Below, piece by piece: positions 1-5,699 of a stretch of 13,529 nt of DNA; position 1 is the stretch's first letter; every line of letters starts with the position of its first letter. This DNA is from DATKDU01 sp035512595. Lineage in GTDB: Bacteria > Planctomycetota > Planctomycetia > Pirellulales > Pirellulaceae. The DNA is taken from assembly GCA_035512595.1 (NCBI GenBank), contig DATKDU010000239.1, forward strand, positions 1 to 13,529. The letters run 5' to 3'. A model generated the notes under the pieces. The model had not been told where the DNA came from, searched no databases, and worked only from the letters and a program-made list of their open reading frames with translations. A program made the translations under genes and the position numbers.

Positions 1-566
1 ACCAGATCGCTGGCCAATCCCATAGCCGCCGCTTTCGGTGCATCGACCGACTCGCCGCTGGTGATCATCTCGACGGCATTGGACAGCCCGACGATCCGCG
101 GCATGCGGACGGTTCCCCCCCAGCCGGGATACAGTCCCAGCTTCACCTCGGGAAAGCCGAATTCGGTGCGGGGATTGCTCGTCACAATCCGCCGGTCGCA
201 CCAACTGGCCAGTTCCGCGCCGCCCCCCACGCAAATGCCATCAATGGCGGCCACGGTGACGAAAGGCGTCTGCGACAGGCGGCGAAAAAGCTCCTGGCCG
301 CGGCGGCAGAGGGCGACGACCTCGCTTTTGGGGGCGCTCAGCGACGCGGCAAACTCTCGCAGGTCAGCCCCGGCAATGAAAATGCCGCTCTTGGCGGAGA
401 TCAGAATCAGCCCGGCGAGACCGGCGTCGCGGGCGAGGCTGGTCAAGTGGGCATCGAGCTCGTCCAGCACGCCGCGCGACAGGACGTTGGCCCCTTTGCC
501 CGGAAGATCAAAGGTGAGCAGGGCAATGTCCGGCTGCGGGCGGGAAAGGGTGATCGCGGAGCTCAT
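1..566 (-). CDS. Enoyl-CoA hydratase / crotonase domain, probably N-terminal part of a FadJ-like bifunctional enzyme (3' end outside window)
   Basis: Acts in fatty-acid beta-oxidation in the cytoplasm, hydrating trans-2-enoyl-CoA. The 188 visible residues are a near-complete crotonase fold. Residues 63-68 (FIAGAD) form the first part of the CoA/oxyanion-hole region. GGGAEL at 114-119 carries the first catalytic glutamate (E118). FPEVKLGLYPGWGGT at 138-152 carries the second (E140) and the following Gly-rich turn. Both glutamates are present, so an active hydratase is expected. They are 22 residues apart rather than the 20 I recall for FadB, so the intervening loop seems slightly longer. The N-terminal GKGANVLS is typical of the alpha-chain FadB/FadJ proteins, where a 3-hydroxyacyl-CoA dehydrogenase domain follows. 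That part would lie beyond position 1, so a stand-alone crotonase cannot be excluded. The start is the ATG at 564-566; I see no strong ribosome binding site before it. Confidence 0.88.
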   Translation of the reverse strand, partial: MSSAITLSRPQPDIALLTFDLPGKGANVLSRGVLDELDAHLTSLARDAGLAGLILISAKSGIFIAGADLREFAASLSAPKSEVVALCRRGQELFRRLSQTPFVTVAAIDGICVGGGAELASWCDRRIVTSNPRTEFGFPEVKLGLYPGWGGTVRMPRIVGLSNAVEMITSGESVDAPKAAAMGLASDL

Positions 567-925
567 GCCAGCATTTCAGTGAGGGTCTAACCTGAGGAGC
601 GTCAATCCAGATGCTACCCCCCCAGACGCGCCGCGGAAAGGGCAAAGTCAGGCGGGTGCTCGTCTGAGGATCTTCCGGCGGCGGGGAGAATGAGTAAGAG
701 AACGATGAAGATTAGGAAGACGATCAAGAGCAAGATCAGGAGCAAGATTATGATCGGGCCATCGAAATCCTGCTCTTGATCCTGCTCCTCATCTTGGTCT
801 TAATCTTACTCCTCCTCTTTCTCCTTCTCTCTGCGATGATTGGCGGGCCGACCGGTGGGCATCCGGGGGCGGTATGATACGCAAGTGACGACGCACCACC
901 CACCGGCGAATATCGCGAGGTCTCC
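567..925. other. Intergenic region between divergent genes, no gene seen
   Basis: This 359-bp stretch separates the minus-strand crotonase gene from the plus-strand DUF4430 gene, so promoters for both should be here. I find no convincing -35/-10 pair. The best single element is TATGAT at 873-878 on the plus strand, without a recognisable -35. The middle is taken up by the purine/pyrimidine inverted repeat listed separately. Reading frames across it are low-complexity translations of that repeat. Confidence 0.6.
708..807. repeat. Imperfect inverted repeat, purine-rich left arm and pyrimidine-rich right arm
   Basis: The left arm 708-749 and the right arm 766-807 are reverse complements at 33 of 42 positions without gaps, around a 16-nt loop. 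The left arm is built from degenerate units of the kind AAGAGCAAGATCAGGAGCAAG, and the purine bias continues outward to about 684 and 831. The sequence resembles the GAGCAAGAT-type dispersed tracts I have seen between planctomycete genes. One strand is almost pure A/G and the other almost pure C/T, so it could form a long hairpin or an unusual DNA structure. No function is implied by its position. Confidence 0.75.
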
Positions 926-1321
926 ATGAATTCCATTTCGCGTCGAACGTTTCTGGCCCTTGGATGGTCGCTGATGACCGTGCTGGCCGCGGCTGCCGAG
1001 CCCGCGGCGGAGAAATCGGTCAAGCTGACGATCGATTACGGCGACGGCGTGCAGAAGGTGTTTATCGCCTTGCCGTGGCAGGAGAAGATGACGGTGCTCG
1101 CGGCACTTGAGGCGGCCCAGAAGCATCCGCGGGGGATCAAGCTGGCCCAGCAAGGGAGCGGCGAACGGGTGCTGGTGACGGCGATCGACGAGTTGAAGAA
1201 CGAGGGACGGGGCAGGAACTGGCTGTATGAAGTCAACGGCAAGCTGGCCGACAAGAGTGCCGGCGTATACGAGCTGTCGGCCGGGGACGCGGTCTTGTGG
1301 CGGTTTGCAGCAGGCCGATAG
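926..1321 (+). CDS. Exported DUF4430 (transcobalamin-like C-terminal domain) protein
   Basis: A 131-residue protein with a Tat-type signal peptide: SRRTFLA at 5-11, then a hydrophobic stretch to about residue 24 ending in AAAAE, the probable cleavage site. The mature part (about 30-131) matches the DUF4430 pattern. It has an N-terminal beta segment, a region likely to start a helix (TVLAALEAAQ), and the hallmark NWLYEVNGK at 98-106 followed by GDAVLWRF near the end. DUF4430 is related to the cobalamin-contacting C-terminal domain of transcobalamin and intrinsic factor, and in bacteria it is found in secreted proteins. Binding of a corrinoid here is inference. The ATG at 926 is chosen because GAGG lies about 5-8 bases upstream and the signal peptide begins there. 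A DUF6580-type membrane protein follows after 41 bp, suggesting one transcript. Confidence 0.83.
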   Translation: MNSISRRTFLALGWSLMTVLAAAAEPAAEKSVKLTIDYGDGVQKVFIALPWQEKMTVLAALEAAQKHPRGIKLAQQGSGERVLVTAIDELKNEGRGRNWLYEVNGKLADKSAGVYELSAGDAVLWRFAAGR

Positions 1322-1362
1322 AATCGGCGTGAGAGAACAGGTTTACATCGAGAGGAAATCAC

Positions 1363-1959
1363 GTGCAGCGCGCGACGATCGAGATAAGTGTCTTTCTATT
1401 GCTCGTGGCGGCTGGTGCAACGAGCCGGGTCCTGTTCCGCGAGCTGCCGAACTTCGCGCCGATCGCCGCCATGGCCCTGTTTGCCGGCTACTTCTTCCGC
1501 CGCAGCTCCGTCGCCATGCTGGTGCCCCTGTCGGCCATGCTGATCAGCGACTGTTTCCTGGGATTCTACGAGTGGCCGCTGATGGCGGTGGTCTACGCGA
1601 TGCTCACGCTGCCGGTGGCCCTGCGGCCGCTGGCTCGCAGATTCCTGACGATCGAGCGGGGGCAGGTCAGCCGGACGGCCGCGTCGCTGGCGGGGCTGCT
1701 CACCTGCAGCCTGGGCTCGTCGCTGTTGTTCTTTGCCGCGACGAATTTCGCCGTCTGGTGCGGCAGCACCTGGTACCCGCAGAGCTGGCAGGGACTGCTC
1801 GCGTGCTATGGGGCGGCGATCCCCTTCCTCAAGTACACGCTGCTGGGGGATTTGTGCTACGCCTGCCTGCTCTTCGGCGGGTATGCGGCGGCGGTGAATC
1901 TGAACTGGCTGACCAGCGCGGAGGGAGAACGAGCCGCGGTGGACATCCGCGCTTCGTGA
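1363..1959 (+). CDS. DUF6580-type multi-pass membrane protein
   Basis: A 198-residue, strongly hydrophobic protein with about five or six predicted membrane segments (roughly 8-24, 33-45, 50-67, 72-88, 108-133 and 150-180). The conserved N-terminal PNFAPIAAMALF (29-40) and the LISDCFLGFYEW segment (60-71) fit the DUF6580 family as I remember it. Its architecture resembles small substrate-binding (S) subunits of ECF-type transporters, but no transport function is established. The start is GTG at 1363, supported by AGAGG at 1351-1355 and by the membrane segment beginning right after it. It sits 41 bp behind the DUF4430 gene on the same strand, so the exported protein and this membrane protein probably work together. 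The gene ends 36 bp from the convergent gene's stop at 1996. Confidence 0.75.
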   Translation: MQRATIEISVFLLLVAAGATSRVLFRELPNFAPIAAMALFAGYFFRRSSVAMLVPLSAMLISDCFLGFYEWPLMAVVYAMLTLPVALRPLARRFLTIERGQVSRTAASLAGLLTCSLGSSLLFFAATNFAVWCGSTWYPQSWQGLLACYGAAIPFLKYTLLGDLCYACLLFGGYAAAVNLNWLTSAEGERAAVDIRAS

Positions 1960-1995
1960 TCAACCTGCGCGAGCCTTGGTGCTTCCAACGCTAAG

Positions 1996-3843
1996 CTAGG
2001 GGGACTTCGTCGCGGCAGGCGGCGGGGCTTCCGAAGCGGCCGCCTGCGGTGGAGCCACAGGATCTGCCGCATTTCCGGCCGCGGCCGAACCTGGCGCGGC
2101 TGGCGTCTCTTCCTCTGGGACGTCCGGAATCACGGCAGCGGCAGCGCCAGCGGGAGGCGTCCCGGCGGGACCTTCCTTTGCCCCTTCGGCCTCTTTTACC
2201 TTCAGCGGGCCGGTGATCTGCTCCAGCTCCTTCATCCTGGCCCCTAATTCTTCCACAAACTCTTTGTACTTCGTGTCGGGCGTTTCCACGACCGCGACCA
2301 GATTTTGAACTCGGGTGATGATCTCCCTGATCTCGGTCTTTTGTTCGTCAGTTGCATACGCCGCGACCCCGCGAGTGTACTTGGGGTCGTACTTCGCATT
2401 TCTGCCAAAGCCCGTCCTGATCACTTCATTGAACGGGTTGGCCCGTTCATCCCCCAGACCAATCTGCACGGCATACAGCCAGCTCCGCATTCGACGGCGG
2501 ATGTATTCCATGCGATAGTTCTTGTCGTCCGCTTTCTGCGCTCCCGTTCCGGGCAGGCCGCCGGCAACTCCGCCCCCCATCATGTCCAGCGGTGAAGCGC
2601 CCGCCTTGGCTTTGGATTTGGTGGACTTGCCTTTCTTCCCTTTGCCTCCCATCCCACCCATCATTCCTCCCATCATTTCGGTGGAATCCATGTCAGGTGC
2701 GCCTTGGGGTGGCGCCATCATTCCCCCGCCCATCATGCCGCCCATCATTCCATCCATCATTCCTCCACCTGCGCCGCTGCCGTACTGACTGGGGAGCCTG
2801 GTCCGCAGGCTGGCCAGTTTTTCGTGGTTTTCCAGCCGCGTCAGCTCCGCCTGGCAGGCCGCCAAGGCCAAGAGGCCCAAATTCTTGCCGTTGAGTTCCG
2901 CGGCAGGGAGCACCGGGGCCTTGTAGTTGAGCCGGCCCATGATGTCCGCGGCCGTGCAGCGCAGGGCGATCGGCTCCGCGTCGTCGGCAATCAGGTTTTC
3001 CAGGATCTCAGCGATCTCCTGCGAGGGTCCGGCCAGCGAGACGAACATCAAACCATCCAGAGCGCGGCGCCGCATCCAGGTGTGACCTTCCAGCGACAGG
3101 CCCGCTGGCGGCTCGGTCGCTTGGGCCAGGGCGATGAGGTCTTGCACCATGGCCGCCTTGCGATCCGCGGCCAGCTTCGGCGTGGAGACTCGATAATCGT
3201 CCCATTCCAAATGACGCAGGATGCCCAGGAGTGCCGCCACGCGGACGGCATCGCTTTCTTCAGCGTTCCGGAACAGTGTATCGAGAATCTGGAACGCTTT
3301 GGGGAGGGGTTCGGGATTGGCGGGGGGGGTGCGAGAAGCCTCTTTGGCGTTCAGACCGCCGAGGATGAGCACCGCGTTATAGCGCACGCCAGGATGGAGA
3401 TCGGGATCCTGCGCGATCTGCGACATTTTGGTGAAGGCCAGCTCGACCAGCCGGTCATGGACAGCCCCGGTTGATTTTCCCAGGTCCACAGTGAGGAAAC
3501 GGTCGCGGTCCTTGGCCAGCGCACCGAGGTGCTCTTCGTCCGTCAGGGTCCAACTCGGAAAGACGTACTTGAGGAAGTACTCGTCGAATTCGGCTTCGCT
3601 ACCCGCATAGGAAGTAGAGGGGGGGTTGGCCAGCATGCCGCGAACCTTGGCAGCCCTGTCGCGGAGCGGTATTCTTTCCTTGAATTGGGGGGCGATCTCC
3701 TCCTCCAGCGTCTTCCACGCCGCATCGTCGGCTGGTGCTGCGCCGGAGCGCCCGGCCAGCACGACCAGGCCCAAGCAGGCCGCTGCGAGCCACGCGAGTG
3801 TCCACCAGACGAACGGACCCGACTGCTGCATCGCTTTGTTCAT
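1996..3843 (-). CDS. Exported planctomycete protein of unknown function with a Met/Gly-rich belt
   Basis: I do not recognise a named family. The 615-residue product starts with a signal peptide or membrane anchor (hydrophobic about 13-32). An alpha-helical region (about 80-350) follows, whose repeated hydrophobic pattern looks like degenerate HEAT-type repeats. Residues about 352-425 are low complexity: four MM pairs spaced by Gly, then further MM and GGM units, and a Lys-rich GKGKKGKSTKSKAK. A helical region (about 440-560) and an Ala/Pro-rich tail complete it. Roughly 14 methionines fall within about 45 residues, which could bind soft metals such as Cu(I), but this is inference. The frame stays open upstream to 4020. 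ATG at 3841-3843 is preferred because GAGGA lies 7-11 bases upstream and the signal peptide begins there; the longer version would bury the signal. Confidence 0.75.
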   Translation of the reverse strand: MNKAMQQSGPFVWWTLAWLAAACLGLVVLAGRSGAAPADDAAWKTLEEEIAPQFKERIPLRDRAAKVRGMLANPPSTSYAGSEAEFDEYFLKYVFPSWTLTDEEHLGALAKDRDRFLTVDLGKSTGAVHDRLVELAFTKMSQIAQDPDLHPGVRYNAVLILGGLNAKEASRTPPANPEPLPKAFQILDTLFRNAEESDAVRVAALLGILRHLEWDDYRVSTPKLAADRKAAMVQDLIALAQATEPPAGLSLEGHTWMRRRALDGLMFVSLAGPSQEIAEILENLIADDAEPIALRCTAADIMGRLNYKAPVLPAAELNGKNLGLLALAACQAELTRLENHEKLASLRTRLPSQYGSGAGGGMMDGMMGGMMGGGMMAPPQGAPDMDSTEMMGGMMGGMGGKGKKGKSTKSKAKAGASPLDMMGGGVAGGLPGTGAQKADDKNYRMEYIRRRMRSWLYAVQIGLGDERANPFNEVIRTGFGRNAKYDPKYTRGVAAYATDEQKTEIREIITRVQNLVAVVETPDTKYKEFVEELGARMKELEQITGPLKVKEAEGAKEGPAGTPPAGAAAAVIPDVPEEETPAAPGSAAAGNAADPVAPPQAAASEAPPPAATKSP

Positions 3844-4036
3844 GATTTCCTCGCTACGTTTTTGCGGCCGGGAAAGCGTCCTCTGATGGTGACGGGAACT
3901 CCCGACCGGCCTCTTCCCGCGGATGACGAGAACCGTACTCGTGCCGTCCCCTGAAACGGGCACGATCCGCCGGCGCAGGGCACAGCCGCCGTTAGACCCC
4001 GGCGGCCGACCGTTCGCCACTGCGCCTCACACTCTT

Positions 4037-4066
4037 AGCCTAGCCAGTTGGGACGGGGGATGTCAA
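4037..4066 (-). promoter_or_regulatory. Possible promoter for the 1996-3843 gene
   Basis: On the minus strand a perfect -35 (TTGACA, plus-strand 4061-4066) is followed after 18 bases by TAGGCT (4037-4042), a poor -10. It would give a leader of about 190 nt before the ATG at 3843. The perfect -35 is the main support. The -10 match is 3 of 6. Confidence 0.3.
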
Positions 4067-4087
4067 CAAAGAGGGGTTGGCGGTAGT

Positions 4088-4117
4088 GGGGTCTTTTGAG
4101 TGACCCCTTAGGTCACT
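4088..4117. other. Two mutually exclusive hairpins over the stop codon of the 81-residue gene
   Basis: GGGGTC (4088-4093) pairs with GACCCC (4102-4107), and AGTGACC (4099-4105) pairs with GGTCACT (4111-4117). They share bases 4102-4105, so only one can form at a time. The second overlaps the TGA at 4113-4115. Neither strand has a T-tract after the stem, so this is not a standard intrinsic terminator. It may help end the minus-strand transcript, or it may be chance. Confidence 0.35.
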
Positions 4118-4358
4118 GGCGGGGCGCACCGTAGCCTGGAGATTTGTAATCATTCCACTTTGCGTCATCCCAAGGCTGATAGCCTGACTGAGCCCAAATC
4201 TTCCCGGTGGTGGTGTCGAGGATGTAGTTTTGGCCTTCTGCCCCAGAGATCATTTGGTATCGCCCTGTCGCGATTGGCCGCTTCACGTAGATGAGTGCCA
4301 CCGCGAGCGCCACCACCACCGTCAGCCAGAGAAGGTCGCGGATTGAGAACTTGAACAT
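4113..4358 (-). CDS. Small one-helix membrane protein of a planctomycete type
   Basis: An 81-residue protein opening with FKFSIRDLLWLTVVVALAVA (2-21). This N-terminus recurs in many short planctomycete proteins of unknown function, with one membrane helix (about 8-25) followed by a basic stretch (KRPIATGRYQ). The remaining ~45 residues are polar, with several Trp/Tyr/Gly residues (WAQSGYQPWDDAKWNDY), and probably fold on one side of the membrane. The start at 4356-4358 has AGAGGAG about 8-14 bases upstream and puts the helix at the very N-terminus. The open frame extends much further upstream but overlaps the DUF4058 gene and loses this logic. The stop of the DUF4058 gene lies 77 bp upstream on the same strand, so co-transcription is possible. 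Function unknown. Confidence 0.78.
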   Translation of the reverse strand: MFKFSIRDLLWLTVVVALAVALIYVKRPIATGRYQMISGAEGQNYILDTTTGKIWAQSGYQPWDDAKWNDYKSPGYGAPRQ

Positions 4359-4379
4359 GGGCGGGCTCCTCTTGCGGCC

Positions 4380-4385
4380 AGTATA
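4380..4385 (-). promoter_or_regulatory. Possible -10 element for the 81-residue gene
   Basis: TATACT on the minus strand matches the -10 consensus at five of six positions and lies 21 bases upstream of the ATG at 4358, leaving a leader of about 15 nt. I see no good -35 at the right distance. The gene may instead rely on read-through from the DUF4058 gene. Confidence 0.25.
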
Positions 4386-4435
4386 CCCGCTCTTAGCAAT
4401 ATTGGTTGACCGTGGCGTAGAACTCATCGAAGTGA

Positions 4436-5227
4436 TTACGAGGGGCCGGTCAGGAAAGCGGCTTCGTCGGGGGACAGGGGCGGGTCGATCAGTTCGTTGT
4501 AACGCAATCGGCGCGTGTAGCGCGAACCCCTGTAGATCGTATCGATCAGGGGTTGAAGTTCGAGGATCAGATCCGGATCGGGGGGCAAGAGGGGTATCGG
4601 CAGCGGCAGAATCGGTTGTGTGAGGTAGGTTGGCCAAACCCGGCTCCAGGGAACGCGATCCTTCCATAAGACGAGCAGGCAGTAGGGACTGTCGGGCCAT
4701 CTTCCCTTCATGGCGTGCCGCTGGCCGCCGCGCAGCAGGTCGATTTCCACGAAGTTGGCGGCTCCCTGGAAAAACAGGCTTCGCTTGCGCTCGTATTCGT
4801 ACCACCCGGAGGTGCCGGGGCGTTTGTTACTCGGCGAGAGGACTTCAATGCAAGTCACCAGCGCCTCCTGATTGTCGAGGTCGCGGATTTCGACGAAATT
4901 TTCTCGTTCTTCGAACTCCCTAGGACCTTCGAGCAGCACCGACGTGGCGGCCAGATCTTCACGGAGCGCCGTACCGGGCACCTGGTCGGCGCGAGGCCCT
5001 TCGTAATCGACGCGCACGTCTGGCTTGATGAGAACGCTGTCGCTCCGCTGCCCCAGCACGTCGATGCTGTCCACAAACGTCCGCTCACCAAGCTGAGCCG
5101 TATAGCGCGGTGGCAGCGACGCATTGAGCGCATTGGCGATCTCCACGATCAACTTGTCGTGAAAATCAGCCCACAGGCCGCGGGCCTCGATGAACGGGTC
5201 CATGCCGGGGAAGGGGGAGCGGTCCAT
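4436..5227 (-). CDS. DUF4058 family protein (PD-(D/E)XK-like fold suspected)
   Basis: A 263-residue cytoplasmic protein. The opening PFPGMDPFIE (5-14), then W19 and H23, is the family signature of DUF4058, which is common in Planctomycetota and Cyanobacteria. The function is not known. The centre holds KPDVRV (D70) and CIEVLSPSNK (E128, K135), followed by Y143 and K148. This D...E-x-L-S-P-S...K arrangement closely resembles the core of Uma2 (DUF820) proteins, which have a PD-(D/E)XK nuclease-like fold. The similarity suggests a related fold, but nuclease activity is not shown. The ATG at 5225-5227 is chosen because AGAGG sits 8-12 bases before it and the family signature begins five residues in. 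Longer in-frame starts add an unrelated N-terminus. The gene stands 77 bp upstream of the 81-residue gene on the same strand. Confidence 0.88.
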   Translation of the reverse strand: MDRSPFPGMDPFIEARGLWADFHDKLIVEIANALNASLPPRYTAQLGERTFVDSIDVLGQRSDSVLIKPDVRVDYEGPRADQVPGTALREDLAATSVLLEGPREFEERENFVEIRDLDNQEALVTCIEVLSPSNKRPGTSGWYEYERKRSLFFQGAANFVEIDLLRGGQRHAMKGRWPDSPYCLLVLWKDRVPWSRVWPTYLTQPILPLPIPLLPPDPDLILELQPLIDTIYRGSRYTRRLRYNELIDPPLSPDEAAFLTGPS

Positions 5228-5422
5228 TCTGATTTCCTCTGTCCCCATGTTACAGAGCGATCTTGGTATTGGGCCAGCCGAGCACCATTCCACCATTTTA
5301 ACTACAGTGCGACCGCCCTTGTCCGGTGTTGGCTGGCCACCCATGATTGGAAAATGTAGTCCGCCGCTTGTACGCTCTCATACGCGGACCTCTTGTTGCT
5401 AGCAGGACAATTCCTGCATCAG
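5228..5422. other. Upstream region of the DUF4058 gene, no gene seen
   Basis: This stretch should contain the promoter of the minus-strand DUF4058 gene. The best -10-like hexamer on that strand is TAAAAT (plus-strand 5295-5300), without a good -35. Apart from this I see no structure in it. Short reading frames here lack a ribosome binding site and resemble no family. Confidence 0.4.
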
Positions 5423-5465
5423 CAAAAATGTTTGCCGACCGGGTGATGTCAACCCGGCCGGCAAA
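5423..5465 (-). terminator. Intrinsic terminator on the minus strand
   Basis: A 14-bp stem (5431-5444 with 5452-5465) closes a 7-nt loop and is followed on the minus strand by CATTTTT. The single non-Watson-Crick pair, 5438/5458, is a U-G wobble in the minus-strand RNA but an A-C mismatch on the plus strand, so the structure is better read in the minus direction. The nearest minus-strand gene is the DUF1501 gene, whose stop is about 235 bp away. Either that transcript has a long 3' tail or a short minus-strand RNA ends here. Confidence 0.7.
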
Positions 5466-5542
5466 CGGAGCCTAGTTCGGGAGATCGCCCCGAATCAGCC
5501 ATAGAGCGGCTGTGCATTTCAAGAATTTTTTTCCCTGGTTAG

Positions 5543-5570
5543 TTGCAATCCCAAATCGCCTTGCTACATT
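5543..5570 (+). promoter_or_regulatory. Candidate promoter of the putative small RNA
   Basis: TTGCAA (5543-5548) and TACATT (5565-5570) are separated by 16 bases within an AT-rich island (about 5513-5575). Each matches the sigma70 consensus at four of six positions. A start at about 5577 would coincide with the first base of the first hairpin. The match is modest, and its value comes from the position directly before the structured segment. Confidence 0.35.
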
Positions 5571-5576
5571 GAAAGC

Positions 5577-5641
5577 TGCCTCGGGAAACCGGGGCAACTC
5601 AAGGCCCTGTGGTTCCTGCCCCACCACGGGGCCGTTTTATT
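5577..5641 (+). ncRNA. Putative small structured RNA (two hairpins, second one terminator-like)
   Basis: The first hairpin has the 8-bp stem TGCCTCGG / CCGGGGCA (5577-5584 with 5589-5596) closed by a GAAA tetraloop. The second has an 11-bp stem, GGCCCTGTGGT (5603-5613) with ACCACGGGGCC (5623-5633), followed by GTTTTATT. Each stem contains one U-G wobble (5581/5592 and 5608/5628) that would be an A-C mismatch on the other strand, so both point to transcription of the plus strand. No plus-strand protein gene precedes it, so the terminator needs another source transcript. I do not recognise a known RNA family: it lacks the SRP apical loop, the tmRNA and 6S patterns, and riboswitch cores that I know. 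It could be a leaderless small RNA or just the end of an unseen transcript. Confidence 0.45.
5603..5641 (+). terminator. Intrinsic terminator on the plus strand
   Basis: An 11-bp GC-rich stem with a 9-nt loop (5614-5622) is followed by GTTTTATT. The one U-G pair makes it stable only in plus-strand RNA. It lies 59 bp from the stop of the convergent DUF1501 gene, so it would also stop plus-strand transcription from entering that gene. It forms the 3' part of the putative small RNA. Confidence 0.65.
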
Positions 5642-5699
5642 GCGCAGGCGACCAGCGCCCCTCCTTTCACGCGCTTCGCAACCTCCCTGTCGTAATCGC

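Noticed and set aside
2704..3474. A 256-codon plus-strand frame opposite the Met/Gly-rich gene
   Set aside because: It has the Arg/Gln/Gly-rich composition of an antisense shadow and no family resemblance.
3844..4020. N-terminal extension of the Met/Gly-rich exported protein (59 extra residues)
   Set aside because: It would place an Arg/Pro-rich segment before the signal peptide, and the internal ATG at 3843 has a good ribosome binding site.
5496..5532. CAGCC/GGCTG stem followed by a run of seven T, as a second plus-strand terminator
   Set aside because: The stem has only 5 bp and the T-run begins 13 bases after it, too far for an intrinsic terminator. The AT-rich run more likely belongs to a promoter region.
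5565..5641. Known riboswitch or housekeeping RNA (SRP, tmRNA, 6S, c-di-GMP, cobalamin)
   Set aside because: The GAAA-capped stem is suggestive, but none of the conserved core sequences of these families is present, and no plus-strand gene follows that it could control.
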